The position numbers were made by a program, and so were the translations under genes. Positions 28,565 to 36,730 of a stretch of 64,000 nt of DNA are shown one piece after another (positions within the stretch are counted from its first letter, which is position 1; every line of letters begins with the position of its first letter). Source of the stretch: Devosia sp. 1566 (GTDB lineage Bacteria; Pseudomonadota; Alphaproteobacteria; Rhizobiales; Devosiaceae); assembly GCF_004005995.1 (NCBI RefSeq), contig NZ_CP034767.1, forward strand, positions 1-64,000. Direction: 5' to 3'. Under the pieces are notes generated by a model. That model ran no database searches. It saw nothing but the letters and a program-made list of their open reading frames with translations, and was not told the DNA's origin.

Positions 28565-29655
28565 GCCAGTTCCAGCTTTACCTCGCCATCCTTGCGAGCG
28601 GGCTTTGCGCCGCAGCGCTGGGCCTGACGCTTCTGAGCGGGGCCGAGCCGACGCTGCTGCTGCACGGGTTCCTGGTGTTGGGCGCCCTGTCGCTGTTGCG
28701 GCTGTGGCTGCATCCCGGGCTGTGGCTCGATAGTGCGCTCGCGGTCCTCGGCGCTGTCGCGGTGCTTGCGAGCTTCCAGCTCTACCCCGGCCCGCCCGCT
28801 TTCTTGTGGTTGGCGCTGGTCGCGACCTGGCTGTGGAGCTGGGTATTTGTCGAGCGCCTATCGGACCTGACGGCACCGAGCCTGGGGCAGAATGGCGGCC
28901 TGGGCTTGTTGATCCCGCTGACCTTTGGCCTCGCCATTCTCGTGACCTGGGAAGCGATCACGCGCGGCGCTGGCGTGCCGCAGGTGATCCTGCCGCCTCC
29001 CTCCCAGATCGGCAGCCGCATCGCCGCGAGCCTGCCGACGCTCTGGACCGATTTCCAGCAAACCTTTCTCAAGGCGGTGCTCGCCGGCTACGCCATTGGC
29101 TGTGGGGTGGGCTTCTTGGTGGCCATCCTCATCGACCGCTCGCCGTTCCTCAAATCCGGCTTGTTGCCGCTGGGCAGTTTCGTTTCGGCGCTCCCCATCG
29201 TGGGGGTCGCGCCCATCATGGTGATGTGGTTCGGCTTTGACTGGCAGAGCAAGGCGGCCGTGGTCGTGATCATGACCTTCTTTCCCATGCTGGTGAACAC
29301 CATTGCCGGGCTCAACGCCGCTTCGGCCATCGAGCGCGACCTGATGCGCACCTATGCCGCCAGCTACTGGCAAACGCTGCTCAAGCTGCGCCTCCCGGCG
29401 GCGGCTCCCTTCATCTTCAATGCGCTCAAGATCTGTTCGACCCTCGCGCTGATCGGCGCCATCGTGGCCGAGTTCTTCGGCTCGCCCGTCGCGGGCATGG
29501 GGTTCCGGATTTCGGCCGAGATCGGGCGCATGAATGTCGACATGGTCTGGGCCGAGATCGCCATGGCGGCGCTCGCCGGCTCGGTTTTTTATGGGGTGGT
29601 CGCGCTGGTCGAGCGGGGGATCACGTTTTGGCATCCGTCCATGCGTCGTGCGTGA
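28561..29655 (+). CDS. ABC transporter permease with extra N-terminal membrane helices
   Basis: Second permease of the importer, 364 aa from ATG 28561, about 60 residues longer than its partner. Residues 1 to about 105 hold roughly four additional hydrophobic helices rich in Leu and Ala before the standard domain begins (WEAITRGAGVPQVILPPPSQI). The ATPase-contact loop is DLMRTYAASYWQTLLKLRLPAAAPFIFNAL. The frame is open further upstream within the first permease, but ATG 28561 gives the ATGA overlap typical of this operon. Confidence 0.9.
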   Translation: MSQFQLYLAILASGLCAAALGLTLLSGAEPTLLLHGFLVLGALSLLRLWLHPGLWLDSALAVLGAVAVLASFQLYPGPPAFLWLALVATWLWSWVFVERLSDLTAPSLGQNGGLGLLIPLTFGLAILVTWEAITRGAGVPQVILPPPSQIGSRIAASLPTLWTDFQQTFLKAVLAGYAIGCGVGFLVAILIDRSPFLKSGLLPLGSFVSALPIVGVAPIMVMWFGFDWQSKAAVVVIMTFFPMLVNTIAGLNAASAIERDLMRTYAASYWQTLLKLRLPAAAPFIFNALKICSTLALIGAIVAEFFGSPVAGMGFRISAEIGRMNVDMVWAEIAMAALAGSVFYGVVALVERGITFWHPSMRRA

Positions 29656-29679
29656 GGCGGCACAACAGGGGAAAGCAGC

Positions 29680-30675
29680 ATGAACAAGTTCTTGGTCGGG
29701 GCTTTGGCAGGGGCCATTTCGCTCGCCTCCGCACATGCGGGATATGCGCAGGACAACAGCGTGACTCTCCAGCTCAAATGGGTCACCCAGGGTCAGTTCG
29801 CCGGCTATTATGTTGCGGCGGCAAAGGGCTTTTACGAGGAAGAAGGGCTTGATGTGGAGATCAAGCCCGGCGGCCCCGACATCGCCCCCGAGCAGGTGAT
29901 TGCAGGCGGCGGGGCCGATGTGATTACCACCTGGATGGCGGCGGGACTGGCAGCACGCGAACGCGGCGTGCCACTGGTCAACATCGCCCAGCCCTTTGCG
30001 TCCTCGGGCCTGCTGCTGACCTGCCGCAAGGATGCGGGGGTCGAGACCACCGACGACTTTCCCGGCAAGACGCTGGGCGTCTGGTTCTTTGGCAATGAAT
30101 ATCCCTTCTACGCCTGGATGGCCAAGCTGGGCCTCGCCACCGACGGCAGCGAAGGGGGCGTCGAAGTGCTTCGCCAGGCCTTCAATGTCGATCCCCTGAT
30201 CCAGAACCAGGCCGCTTGCATCTCCACCATGACCTATAACGAATTTGGCCAGGTGCTGCGGGCGGGCCTGACCGAGGACGACCTGACGGTCTTCAACTAT
30301 CGCGACGAAGGCGTCGGCATGCTCGAGGATGGGCTGTATGTGCTCGAGGAGAATCTCGCGGATCCTGCCTTTGTCGAGAAGATGACCAAGTTCGTGCGCG
30401 CCTCGATGAAGGGCTGGGAATATGCCCGCGCCAACCCCGAAGAAGCCGCCCAGATCGTGGTCGACAACGACATGACGGGCTCGATGACCGTAGAAGACCA
30501 GCTCTATCAGGTCACCGAGGTCAACAAGCTGACGGAAGGCTCAACCGGCGCCCTCGATGAAGCCGCCTACCAGCAGACCGTCGATACGCTGCTTTCGGCC
30601 GTGTCGCCTGACAACCCGGCCATCACCAGGGCCCCCGAAGGCGCATTCAGCCATGTCGTCACCGAAGGCTTGTAG
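29680..30675 (+). CDS. ABC transporter substrate-binding protein (NMT1/THI5-like)
   Basis: Periplasmic receptor of 331 aa with a signal peptide of about 23 residues ending GYA. The NMT1/THI5-like fold starts LQLKWVTQGQFAGYYVAAAKGFYEEEGLDV, with GGPDIAPEQVIAGGGADV. The family binds thiamine precursors (HMP), riboflavin, nitrate or pyrimidines; the operon context favours a pyrimidine. It is the last gene of the operon, 24 bases after the permease, and is followed by a strong terminator. Confidence 0.92.
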   Translation: MNKFLVGALAGAISLASAHAGYAQDNSVTLQLKWVTQGQFAGYYVAAAKGFYEEEGLDVEIKPGGPDIAPEQVIAGGGADVITTWMAAGLAARERGVPLVNIAQPFASSGLLLTCRKDAGVETTDDFPGKTLGVWFFGNEYPFYAWMAKLGLATDGSEGGVEVLRQAFNVDPLIQNQAACISTMTYNEFGQVLRAGLTEDDLTVFNYRDEGVGMLEDGLYVLEENLADPAFVEKMTKFVRASMKGWEYARANPEEAAQIVVDNDMTGSMTVEDQLYQVTEVNKLTEGSTGALDEAAYQQTVDTLLSAVSPDNPAITRAPEGAFSHVVTEGL

Positions 30676-30699
30676 TCCCTTCGCCAGATCGATTGAGAG

Positions 30700-30724
30700 G
30701 GGCGGGAGCAATCCCGCCCTTTTT
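30700..30724 (+). terminator. Strong intrinsic terminator ending the pyrimidine operon
   Basis: Perfect 8-bp stem GGGCGGGA/TCCCGCCC with a GCAA tetraloop followed by TTTTT, 25 bases after the receptor stop. Confidence 0.92.
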
Positions 30725-30780
30725 CATGCCCGGATTTGCCGCTCTTTTGTGCGCTTTTGTACAAAATTTGGGCACTATCT

Positions 30781-30805
30781 GGAACGAAAAGCAGTGCTCA
30801 CGGTT
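30781..30805 (+). promoter_or_regulatory. EcfG-like promoter candidate before the small membrane gene cluster
   Basis: GGAAC, 16 bases, GGTT: one mismatch to the EcfG consensus GGAAC-N16/17-CGTT. It lies 37 bases before the first small gene and 57 bases after the preceding terminator, a sensible promoter position. A perfect 12-bp palindrome TTTTGTACAAAA lies just upstream at about 30752-30763. Confidence 0.4.
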
Positions 30806-30841
30806 GAGTGATCATCGCGTCAAACGCCTGAGGACTCCATC

Positions 30842-30916
30842 ATGAACTCTATCATTTATCTCGTCGGTCTTGTTGTGGTCGTCTTGGCCATCCTGTCTTT
30901 TCTTGGCCTCAGCTAA
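30842..30916 (+). CDS. Tiny single-helix membrane protein (24 aa)
   Basis: A 24-codon frame (MNSIIYLVGL... ending FLGLS) that is almost entirely hydrophobic and would form one membrane helix. A GAGGA ribosome site lies eight bases upstream. It is followed after 45 bases by the 297-aa membrane protein gene. Similar tiny proteins occur unannotated in rhizobia, as far as I recall. Function unknown. Translation is inferred from the ribosome site and the composition. Confidence 0.6.
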   Translation: MNSIIYLVGLVVVVLAILSFLGLS

Positions 30917-30961
30917 GGGAAGCGGCAGCTTTCTTCCGTTTCCCCCCGCGAAAGGCTCATC

Positions 30962-31855
30962 ATGACCATAGAATCTACTCTGGGTGTAACCCGCGTAGCC
31001 ACAACCGCTTCGGATGGCGACCAGTCCTCCTATGTTGACTGGCCCGCCATCATTGCAGGTATTGTGCTCGCTTCGGCAATTTCCGTCGTCTTCATCAGCT
31101 TCGGATCGGCAATTGGGCTGAACTTCCTCGACTTCAATGCACGCGAAGGCGCCTCGCCGATCTTCATCGCCATCGTGGCGGCCAGCTGGTTCTTGTGGGT
31201 ACAGGTGTCGAGCTTCATGGCTGGCGGGTACCTCACCGGTCGTTTGCGCCGCCGCTATCACGACGCCACCGAGCACGAGAGTGATGTGCGCGATGGTGCC
31301 CATGGCCTGCTGGTTTGGGCCGGCGCCGTTGTGGTTGGCACTGTTCTAGCCGTGAGCGGCATTGGCGCTGCTGTAAATACAGCGGGTGCCGCACTTTCCA
31401 CTGCAACCCAGGCTACCGCCAATGTGGCGGGCGGCGCAGCTGAAGCAGTTGATCCAAACGCATACTTCATCGACACTCTGTTCCGCTCGCAGCAGCCAAC
31501 CAATCCCGAAGCCGCACGAGCCGAAGCGGGCCGCATCTTCGCGCAGGCCGCTTTGGGCGATGGTACCGTGGTGGAAGAGGACCGCACCTACCTGGCCAAT
31601 GTCGTTGCCGCCAATACCGGGTTGACACCAGAAGAAGCCAATGCCCGCGTTGATCAGGTGATCGGCAATATCGAGCAGGCCCGTCAGGATGCGCTGGAAA
31701 CCGCGCGTACCGCGCGTAATACCGGCATCCTTGGTGCATTCCTTTTGGCTGCATCGCTGCTGATTTCGGCTATCGGCGCCTTCTGGGCCGCCCAGAAGGG
31801 TGGCAATCACCGGGACGAGAACAGCGTGTTTGCTGAAGTGTTCCGCCGCTTCTAA
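30962..31855 (+). CDS. Four-helix membrane protein of unknown function
   Basis: A 297-aa protein with no family I can name. Membrane helices lie at about residues 27-52 (AIIAGIVLASAISVVFISFG), 66-90, 115-140 and 262-285. The stretch between helices 3 and 4 (about 145-255) is hydrophilic, Ala-rich and helical, with Asn/Asp/Glu, and is probably extracytoplasmic. The two N-terminal helices resemble the paired-helix unit of several alphaproteobacterial hypothetical proteins. AAAGG precedes the ATG. Tiny hydrophobic genes flank it on both sides in the same direction. Confidence 0.82.
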   Translation: MTIESTLGVTRVATTASDGDQSSYVDWPAIIAGIVLASAISVVFISFGSAIGLNFLDFNAREGASPIFIAIVAASWFLWVQVSSFMAGGYLTGRLRRRYHDATEHESDVRDGAHGLLVWAGAVVVGTVLAVSGIGAAVNTAGAALSTATQATANVAGGAAEAVDPNAYFIDTLFRSQQPTNPEAARAEAGRIFAQAALGDGTVVEEDRTYLANVVAANTGLTPEEANARVDQVIGNIEQARQDALETARTARNTGILGAFLLAASLLISAIGAFWAAQKGGNHRDENSVFAEVFRRF

Positions 31856-31878
31856 GCGTCACTGGAAAGGAAAACATC

Positions 31879-31956
31879 ATGTTGCGTGGTTTGGGTCTCT
31901 GGCTCCTCGGTGTGCCGATCTGGTTGATCATCATCATCGTACTCTTCTTGAACTAA
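31879..31956 (+). CDS. Tiny single-helix membrane protein (25 aa)
   Basis: A 25-codon frame starting MLRGLGLWLLGVPIW and ending IVLFLN, one very hydrophobic helix with an Arg near the N-terminus. The ribosome site GGAAAGGA lies about eight bases upstream. It sits 23 bases after the 297-aa gene and directly before a large hairpin. Function unknown. It pairs with the 24-aa gene on the other side of the membrane protein. Confidence 0.62.
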   Translation: MLRGLGLWLLGVPIWLIIIIVLFLN

Positions 31957-31992
31957 CAGAAATGGGCGGGGAGCAATCCCCGCCCATTTCTG
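31957..31992. terminator. Long perfect hairpin between convergent genes
   Basis: A 16-bp perfect inverted repeat around a GCAA tetraloop, starting immediately after the TAA of the 25-aa gene. It lacks a long T-run on either side. The opposite-strand phytochrome gene ends 24 bases further on, so it may terminate or protect transcripts from both directions. Confidence 0.75.
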
Positions 31993-32016
31993 TGTTGTCT
32001 GCAAAGCGGAAAAGAC

Positions 32017-34137
32017 TCAGGCCTGGATGGCCGCCGCCACAATCACGCGGGCGCCCGGGGAATTGTCGGCGATTTCCATGGATCCACCGAGGCGCTGCAC
32101 CAGGCTCGCCAACATGCGCGAGCCGAACCCCGTGCCTTCGGTCACACCGCTATAACCGCGTCCGCTATCGGCAACGATCAGGCGAAGCATGTCACGGTGC
32201 TGCTGCAGGCTGATGAGCAGCGGGCCGGGTTCACCGCCATAGGCATATTTGGTGACATTGGTCACGAGCTCGTTCACGATGAGGCCGACGCTAACCGCCC
32301 GATCGGTGCTGATCAGCATGGGGACAAGATCCAAGGTCACCTGTCGGCGCCAGCGCTCGTCCATGGATTTCAGCAACTCATCGACCAACTCGGTAAGATA
32401 GCGCGACAAGTCGATAATCTCGACACTGTCATCCTGGTAAAGGCGCCGGTGCGCCAGCCCGACCGCCGATAAGCGGCTCTCCGCCTGCGTCAGATGTGCG
32501 CGCACTTCTTCGCCAGCATTGCGCCCCTGCATGCGCAGGAAGGCGCCCACAAGCGCCAAACTGTTTTGGACGCGGTGATTGACCTCGCGCAACAAGAAAT
32601 CCTTCTGGCGGATTAGGCTTTCATTCTCGTTGAGGGTCGTGGTCAGCTCGCGGTTAAGCTGCTTGATGCGACTGTTGTTGCGCGCCTCGGTCATCAAGCG
32701 AACAACGCGGGACGCGGACTCCGTCTGCGCCAATGTCCAGGGCCGTGAGCGGCCGCGCACGCTTTCGGACCATGCTTCGAATGAAGCGCGCGGCTTAAGC
32801 ACCGCCCCCGGCTCGTGCGGTACGTCCTTGTGCGGGTTGCCGGCCCATTTGACAGTCTGCAACTGTTCGGCCCGGAACCACATCAGAATCGTGGGTACCT
32901 CGGTTGACATCGTGACGGCGAGGAGCCCGCTGGCACTCTCCTGAAACGCTGCTGCTGCGGCATAGTCCTTGCTCAGTTCACGGCTGGCGACCGGCTTGAG
33001 GGACCCGGGATGGCGCACATGTTCCGCCAGTTGGCGCACATCCGTTGGGTCGGGACAATTGCCGGCGCGAAACAGCTCGCCCCCCTGAACGGCGGCAAAG
33101 CCATCGGCTTGCAACAAAGCGGCGAGTTCTTCGCCGGATCGCGCAAAGAACTCTACTAGGGAGCTGTCCGTGCCGAGGCGGGCGAGGATGGCGTCTTCCT
33201 GCGCGCGCAGCGCAATCCGCTCGCGATACAACTCGCCCTCGTCACGCGTCTTGACCTGCCGGGCGAGACTGGTTGCCATGGCCTGACATGCGAGCCTTGT
33301 GGTCAGCGATAATTCGCGCGGTTGGTGGTGATGGCAGGCGATGAGCCCCCACAAAACGCCATCAACCACGATGGACATGGAGGCCGAAGCGCCCACCTCC
33401 ATGTTCTTGAGGTACTGGATATGGATCGGGGAGACACTGCGCAGCGTCGAGTCGCTCAGATCAATGGCGGTCAGGTCCCGGCTGGCGCTGACGATCGGGG
33501 CGGGCTCATAGTGCACATCGGCAATGACACGCACCTTGTTGCGCACGTAAAGCGCCCGCGCCTGGCGCGGAATGTCGGTTGCCGGGAAATGGTGGTTCAT
33601 GAAGCTCGAAGCGCTATCGCTGATGCTTTCGCCCAGCACCACGCCCGCCTCGTCATCGATGAAGCGGTAAACCATTACCCGGCTATAGCCGGTGAGGCGC
33701 TGGAAAATGCCCGCGGCTCGGTTGGACAGGTCCGCCAGGGTGGTCGAGCGCTCCAAGGTGGCGCCCAGTGTCTCCAACTGCGCCAGGAATTGCGCGTCAA
33801 GATCCGCGTTTTCGTCGGGGTCGGTGAGTTCAACCACCAGATGCCCACCACTGCGATAAGCGACGCCATCACGCGCTCGTCGACCAAACTGCAGGCGGCC
33901 AAGCACCAGCAAGCCGGAAGCCGGGATCTTGCCGACAAGCGCTTGCACGTTGAGCCCCGTGAGCTCAGCCAACGGAAGCCCAAGGATTGGGGCAGAACCG
34001 TCCGGTCCGGCAAAACCTTCAACAATGCCGCTATCGGCATCAGCAATCAGCATTGTGCCATAGGGCTGGATGGATCCGGGAATATGGATCGGCTCCAGGT
34101 CGCAATTGGTCAGGTCAACGGTCTTAGGCTCTGGCAA
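32017..34137 (-). CDS. bphP: Bacteriophytochrome sensor histidine kinase (HWE/HisKA_2 type)
   Basis: Red/far-red photoreceptor kinase binding biliverdin. The PAS domain carries the chromophore Cys12 in DLTNCDLEPIHIPGSIQPYG. The GAF domain has FPATDIPRQARALY (DIP motif) and the His-rich SIVVDGVLWGLIACHHH. The PHY-domain tongue motif is KPRASFE (PRxSF). The HisKA_2 H-box is REVNHRVQNSLALV, followed by ATPase motifs VNELVTNVTKYAY and GTGFGSRML. Start: TTG 34137 with GGAG seven bases upstream (706 aa), overlapping bphO by 14 bases; ATG 34191 is an alternative without a clear ribosome site. No response regulator is adjacent. Confidence 0.92.
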   Translation of the reverse strand: MPEPKTVDLTNCDLEPIHIPGSIQPYGTMLIADADSGIVEGFAGPDGSAPILGLPLAELTGLNVQALVGKIPASGLLVLGRLQFGRRARDGVAYRSGGHLVVELTDPDENADLDAQFLAQLETLGATLERSTTLADLSNRAAGIFQRLTGYSRVMVYRFIDDEAGVVLGESISDSASSFMNHHFPATDIPRQARALYVRNKVRVIADVHYEPAPIVSASRDLTAIDLSDSTLRSVSPIHIQYLKNMEVGASASMSIVVDGVLWGLIACHHHQPRELSLTTRLACQAMATSLARQVKTRDEGELYRERIALRAQEDAILARLGTDSSLVEFFARSGEELAALLQADGFAAVQGGELFRAGNCPDPTDVRQLAEHVRHPGSLKPVASRELSKDYAAAAAFQESASGLLAVTMSTEVPTILMWFRAEQLQTVKWAGNPHKDVPHEPGAVLKPRASFEAWSESVRGRSRPWTLAQTESASRVVRLMTEARNNSRIKQLNRELTTTLNENESLIRQKDFLLREVNHRVQNSLALVGAFLRMQGRNAGEEVRAHLTQAESRLSAVGLAHRRLYQDDSVEIIDLSRYLTELVDELLKSMDERWRRQVTLDLVPMLISTDRAVSVGLIVNELVTNVTKYAYGGEPGPLLISLQQHRDMLRLIVADSGRGYSGVTEGTGFGSRMLASLVQRLGGSMEIADNSPGARVIVAAAIQA

Positions 34138-34663
34138 AGACAGGCTCCGAATGGATCGACAGAGCCAGTTGAAACACGGCCCCTGCGGCATGCAATGCTG
34201 CGGAATGGTCAAGCTCAGCAGTTCCGAGCAAGGCCACGAACCGCTTCCAGCGCCCCGGATCGTCCGTTTGCGCCGCCAGATGCCGTGCTCCGAAATGCTC
34301 GCTTAGTCCAAGCTGTTGTGCCCGCGCAAAAAGGATGCGCGCACCCACGCCCGAGCCCTCCAGCACATAAAGTGCCCCGAGGGCAGAAGCAAACCCCAAG
34401 GGAAGCTCAAGGATGGGGGCGCTTGGAAGATCAGCTTGCCTGAGATCCTTCAGGTCGGCGCGGAGAGGACCCGCCAGGTCCTGCACCGACCATTCTGGCC
34501 GGCCTCGGACGGTCGGCTCCACCGCGGCGCGGAACCGGTAGGAGCGGATAACAAAGGCCCGATAATCGTCCAAGCTTTCGAATTGGCCCACAATATTGTC
34601 GAGGCGCGTATGCACGGCTTGAGTATGCAATCGCAGTGCGCTGCGCAGGCTAGTGTCGGCCAA
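34124..34663 (-). CDS. bphO: Biliverdin-producing heme oxygenase
   Basis: Opens heme to biliverdin, the chromophore of the downstream bacteriophytochrome. The 179-aa protein has the BphO-type N-terminus SALRLHTQAVHTRLD with proximal His18, and the distal-helix segment LGALYVLEGSGVGARIL. The start is TTG 34663 with AGGAG nine bases upstream. It overlaps bphP by 14 bases, so enzyme and receptor are coupled, as in other bphO-bphP pairs. The 257 bases upstream hold no gene and probably contain the promoter. Confidence 0.9.
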   Translation of the reverse strand: MADTSLRSALRLHTQAVHTRLDNIVGQFESLDDYRAFVIRSYRFRAAVEPTVRGRPEWSVQDLAGPLRADLKDLRQADLPSAPILELPLGFASALGALYVLEGSGVGARILFARAQQLGLSEHFGARHLAAQTDDPGRWKRFVALLGTAELDHSAALHAAGAVFQLALSIHSEPVFARA

Positions 34664-34920
34664 CCGGTCAGTCTCCTACCGCTTCCGCTTGCTGCGCCAG
34701 GGCATGTGTGGCGCGGACGGGGTGCAATCCACTTTAGCAGCAAGTCACGCGGTTCAAAGCGCTGCGGCCGAAGGCAGACCTTCATATGTGCGCAGTTTGA
34801 GCGATAAGCGCATCCTGTCGCAAGTGGCACAGCACCCGCAAAGCAGAGAGCTGACTGGAGAGAGCTGAATTTGGGGTGACTGTGGCGCATCTGCGCCGCA
34901 ATCACCTTGCTCTCGGGGGA

Positions 34921-35460
34921 TTAACGAGGGGTGGGCGGGGCAGGATGCCGGCGACCATCACCCTGGCGGGAGCGCACCAAGGCATAAGCCAAGGTCAACA
35001 CCGCACCGGTAACCGCGACTTTGCGGATCAAGCCGGGCATGTTGTGGGCGACTTCAGATTTGATACCCATTTCGGCCGGGATATTGGGCACTCGGCCGGC
35101 CAGCAGGTCGGCCGCTACGCCTTCAACCACGTTGATGCGGTCCGCTGCCAACAGGATCAGCCAATGGCTCCATTTACCTTCGCTGCTCTTGAACGCCTGC
35201 CGACGGAGCGCCCCACTGACGCCGCTGGGCGGAGTAGAGGTGCCAAATACGGCGGTACGCCGATTATGCTCGGTTGAACGGAGCACCTCGACAGTTTCTG
35301 GCTGCAAGGCTGGTCGTGGCCAATCCAGCCCACCCTTGCTGTCCTTGGAAATGTCGCGCATCGGGTAGGTTGGATTGTTGGCCGGGTCGGCATCCACACC
35401 CCAGCCGACCACCTGGGTCGGATCAATCCGCTGCTGGGCCGCCAGGGCTTCAGGCGACAT
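34921..35460 (-). CDS. Hypothetical protein with C-terminal membrane helix, downstream of the zinc ADH
   Basis: A protein of 179 aa from ATG 35460 (the frame is open to 35598 inside the ADH gene). I do not recognise a family. Readable features: an N-terminal segment PTQVVGWGVDADPANNPTYPMRD, a polar middle, and one likely membrane helix near residues 147-163 (VAVTGAVLTLAYALV) before a basic tail. The start lies within the last 11 bases of the ADH gene, so the two are probably one operon and may be functionally linked. Confidence 0.65.
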   Translation of the reverse strand: MSPEALAAQQRIDPTQVVGWGVDADPANNPTYPMRDISKDSKGGLDWPRPALQPETVEVLRSTEHNRRTAVFGTSTPPSGVSGALRRQAFKSSEGKWSHWLILLAADRINVVEGVAADLLAGRVPNIPAEMGIKSEVAHNMPGLIRKVAVTGAVLTLAYALVRSRQGDGRRHPAPPTPR

Positions 35461-36607
35461 TGATTGAGGAAGGGACGAGGACGGGCTTGATGCAACCATC
35501 GAGCTTGGCAGAGAAGATGTGGTAGGCATCGGAGACCTCCTCGAGCGGCACTTTGTGGGTAATAAGGGCTTTGGGGTTGATGCGGCCGGCCTGCACATGC
35601 TCGATCAGCCGCGGCAGGAGGCGCTTCACCGAAGCCTGGTTGGCGCGGATGGTGATGCCTTTGTTAACCACATTGCCGATCGGCACCAAATTCCCGGTTG
35701 GGCCGTAAACCCCGACAATCGAAACAATCCCGCCCTTTTTGACCGAGTTGATCGCCCAGTGCAGCGCGGTCGCGGCACCCGCTTCGAGCTTGAGCTTGGT
35801 GCCAAGCAGGGTGTGCAATGCACTTCCTGCTGCGTCTCCGCCCACCGCATCGATGCAGACGTCAGCGCCCAGCGAGTCTGTGATCTTCTTGAGGAAATAA
35901 ACCGGATCTTCGATAGAGCGGAAATTGTAGACCTCGGCCGGGCCGTACTGGCGCGCGAAATCGAGCCGGTATTCGAGGTGGTCAATGACGATCACCCGTC
36001 CGGCCCCAAACAGCCACGCGCACCGGGCGGCCATGATGCCAACCGGGCCGGCCCCGAACACCACCACCGTGTCACCGCGCTGGATGCCGCCCATTTCGGC
36101 GGCTTGATAGCCGGTGGGCACCACATCGGTCAGCAGCACCGCATCATCGAGATCCATGCCGGCCGGGATCTTGGTTGGCCCCACATCGGCATAGGGAACG
36201 CGCACATATTCGGCCTGCCCGCCATCATAGCCACCAGCGGTGTGGGAATAGCCGAAGATGCCGCCCACGGCAGTCGCCTGGCTGTTGGACTCGTGGCAAT
36301 TGCCAAACAGACCCTGTTGGCAGAAGTGGCATTTGCCGCAGGCAATATTGAAGGGCACGATCACATGGTCACCCACGGCGAGGTTGCGAACCTCCGAGCC
36401 GACCTCGACAACAATGCCGGTAAACTCATGCCCGAAGGTCATGCCGATCCGGGTGTCGGGCACCATGCCGTGGTAAAGATGCAGGTCCGAGCCGCAGATG
36501 CATGAGCGCGTCACCCGCACGATCGCATCTTCCGGATGGAGGATCTCGGGCATCGGCTTTTGCTCGGCCCGCACCCGATAGGGCCCTCGATAATCCATCG
36601 CCAGCAT
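35450..36607 (-). CDS. Zinc-dependent alcohol dehydrogenase (formaldehyde dehydrogenase-like)
   Basis: Medium-chain NAD(P)-dependent dehydrogenase of 385 aa. The catalytic zinc site is seen in CGSDLHLYHG and GHEFTG. Four cysteines of the structural zinc are in CGKCHFCQQGLFGNC. The Rossmann motif is VVVFGAGPVGIMAA. The insert around residues 240-290 is of the type in glutathione-independent formaldehyde/threonine dehydrogenase-like enzymes. ATG 36607 has AAGGAG six bases upstream. The substrate is not readable. Confidence 0.9.
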   Translation of the reverse strand: MLAMDYRGPYRVRAEQKPMPEILHPEDAIVRVTRSCICGSDLHLYHGMVPDTRIGMTFGHEFTGIVVEVGSEVRNLAVGDHVIVPFNIACGKCHFCQQGLFGNCHESNSQATAVGGIFGYSHTAGGYDGGQAEYVRVPYADVGPTKIPAGMDLDDAVLLTDVVPTGYQAAEMGGIQRGDTVVVFGAGPVGIMAARCAWLFGAGRVIVIDHLEYRLDFARQYGPAEVYNFRSIEDPVYFLKKITDSLGADVCIDAVGGDAAGSALHTLLGTKLKLEAGAATALHWAINSVKKGGIVSIVGVYGPTGNLVPIGNVVNKGITIRANQASVKRLLPRLIEHVQAGRINPKALITHKVPLEEVSDAYHIFSAKLDGCIKPVLVPSSINVA

Positions 36608-36730
36608 GCGCATCTCCTTGCAATAGCTTGGGTTGAATGCTGAGGATGCCTGCGGCGTTCCCCTTTCCCAGGGACCCGCTAACCTAGGTGCCGGTTCCCC
36701 TTGGTCGGCACCTTTCACTCAATCGTGTGC

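Noticed and set aside
36608..36730. GGAAC elements upstream of the zinc ADH as EcfG promoters
   Set aside because: Two GGAAC occurrences on the minus strand lack CGTT at 16 or 17 bases.
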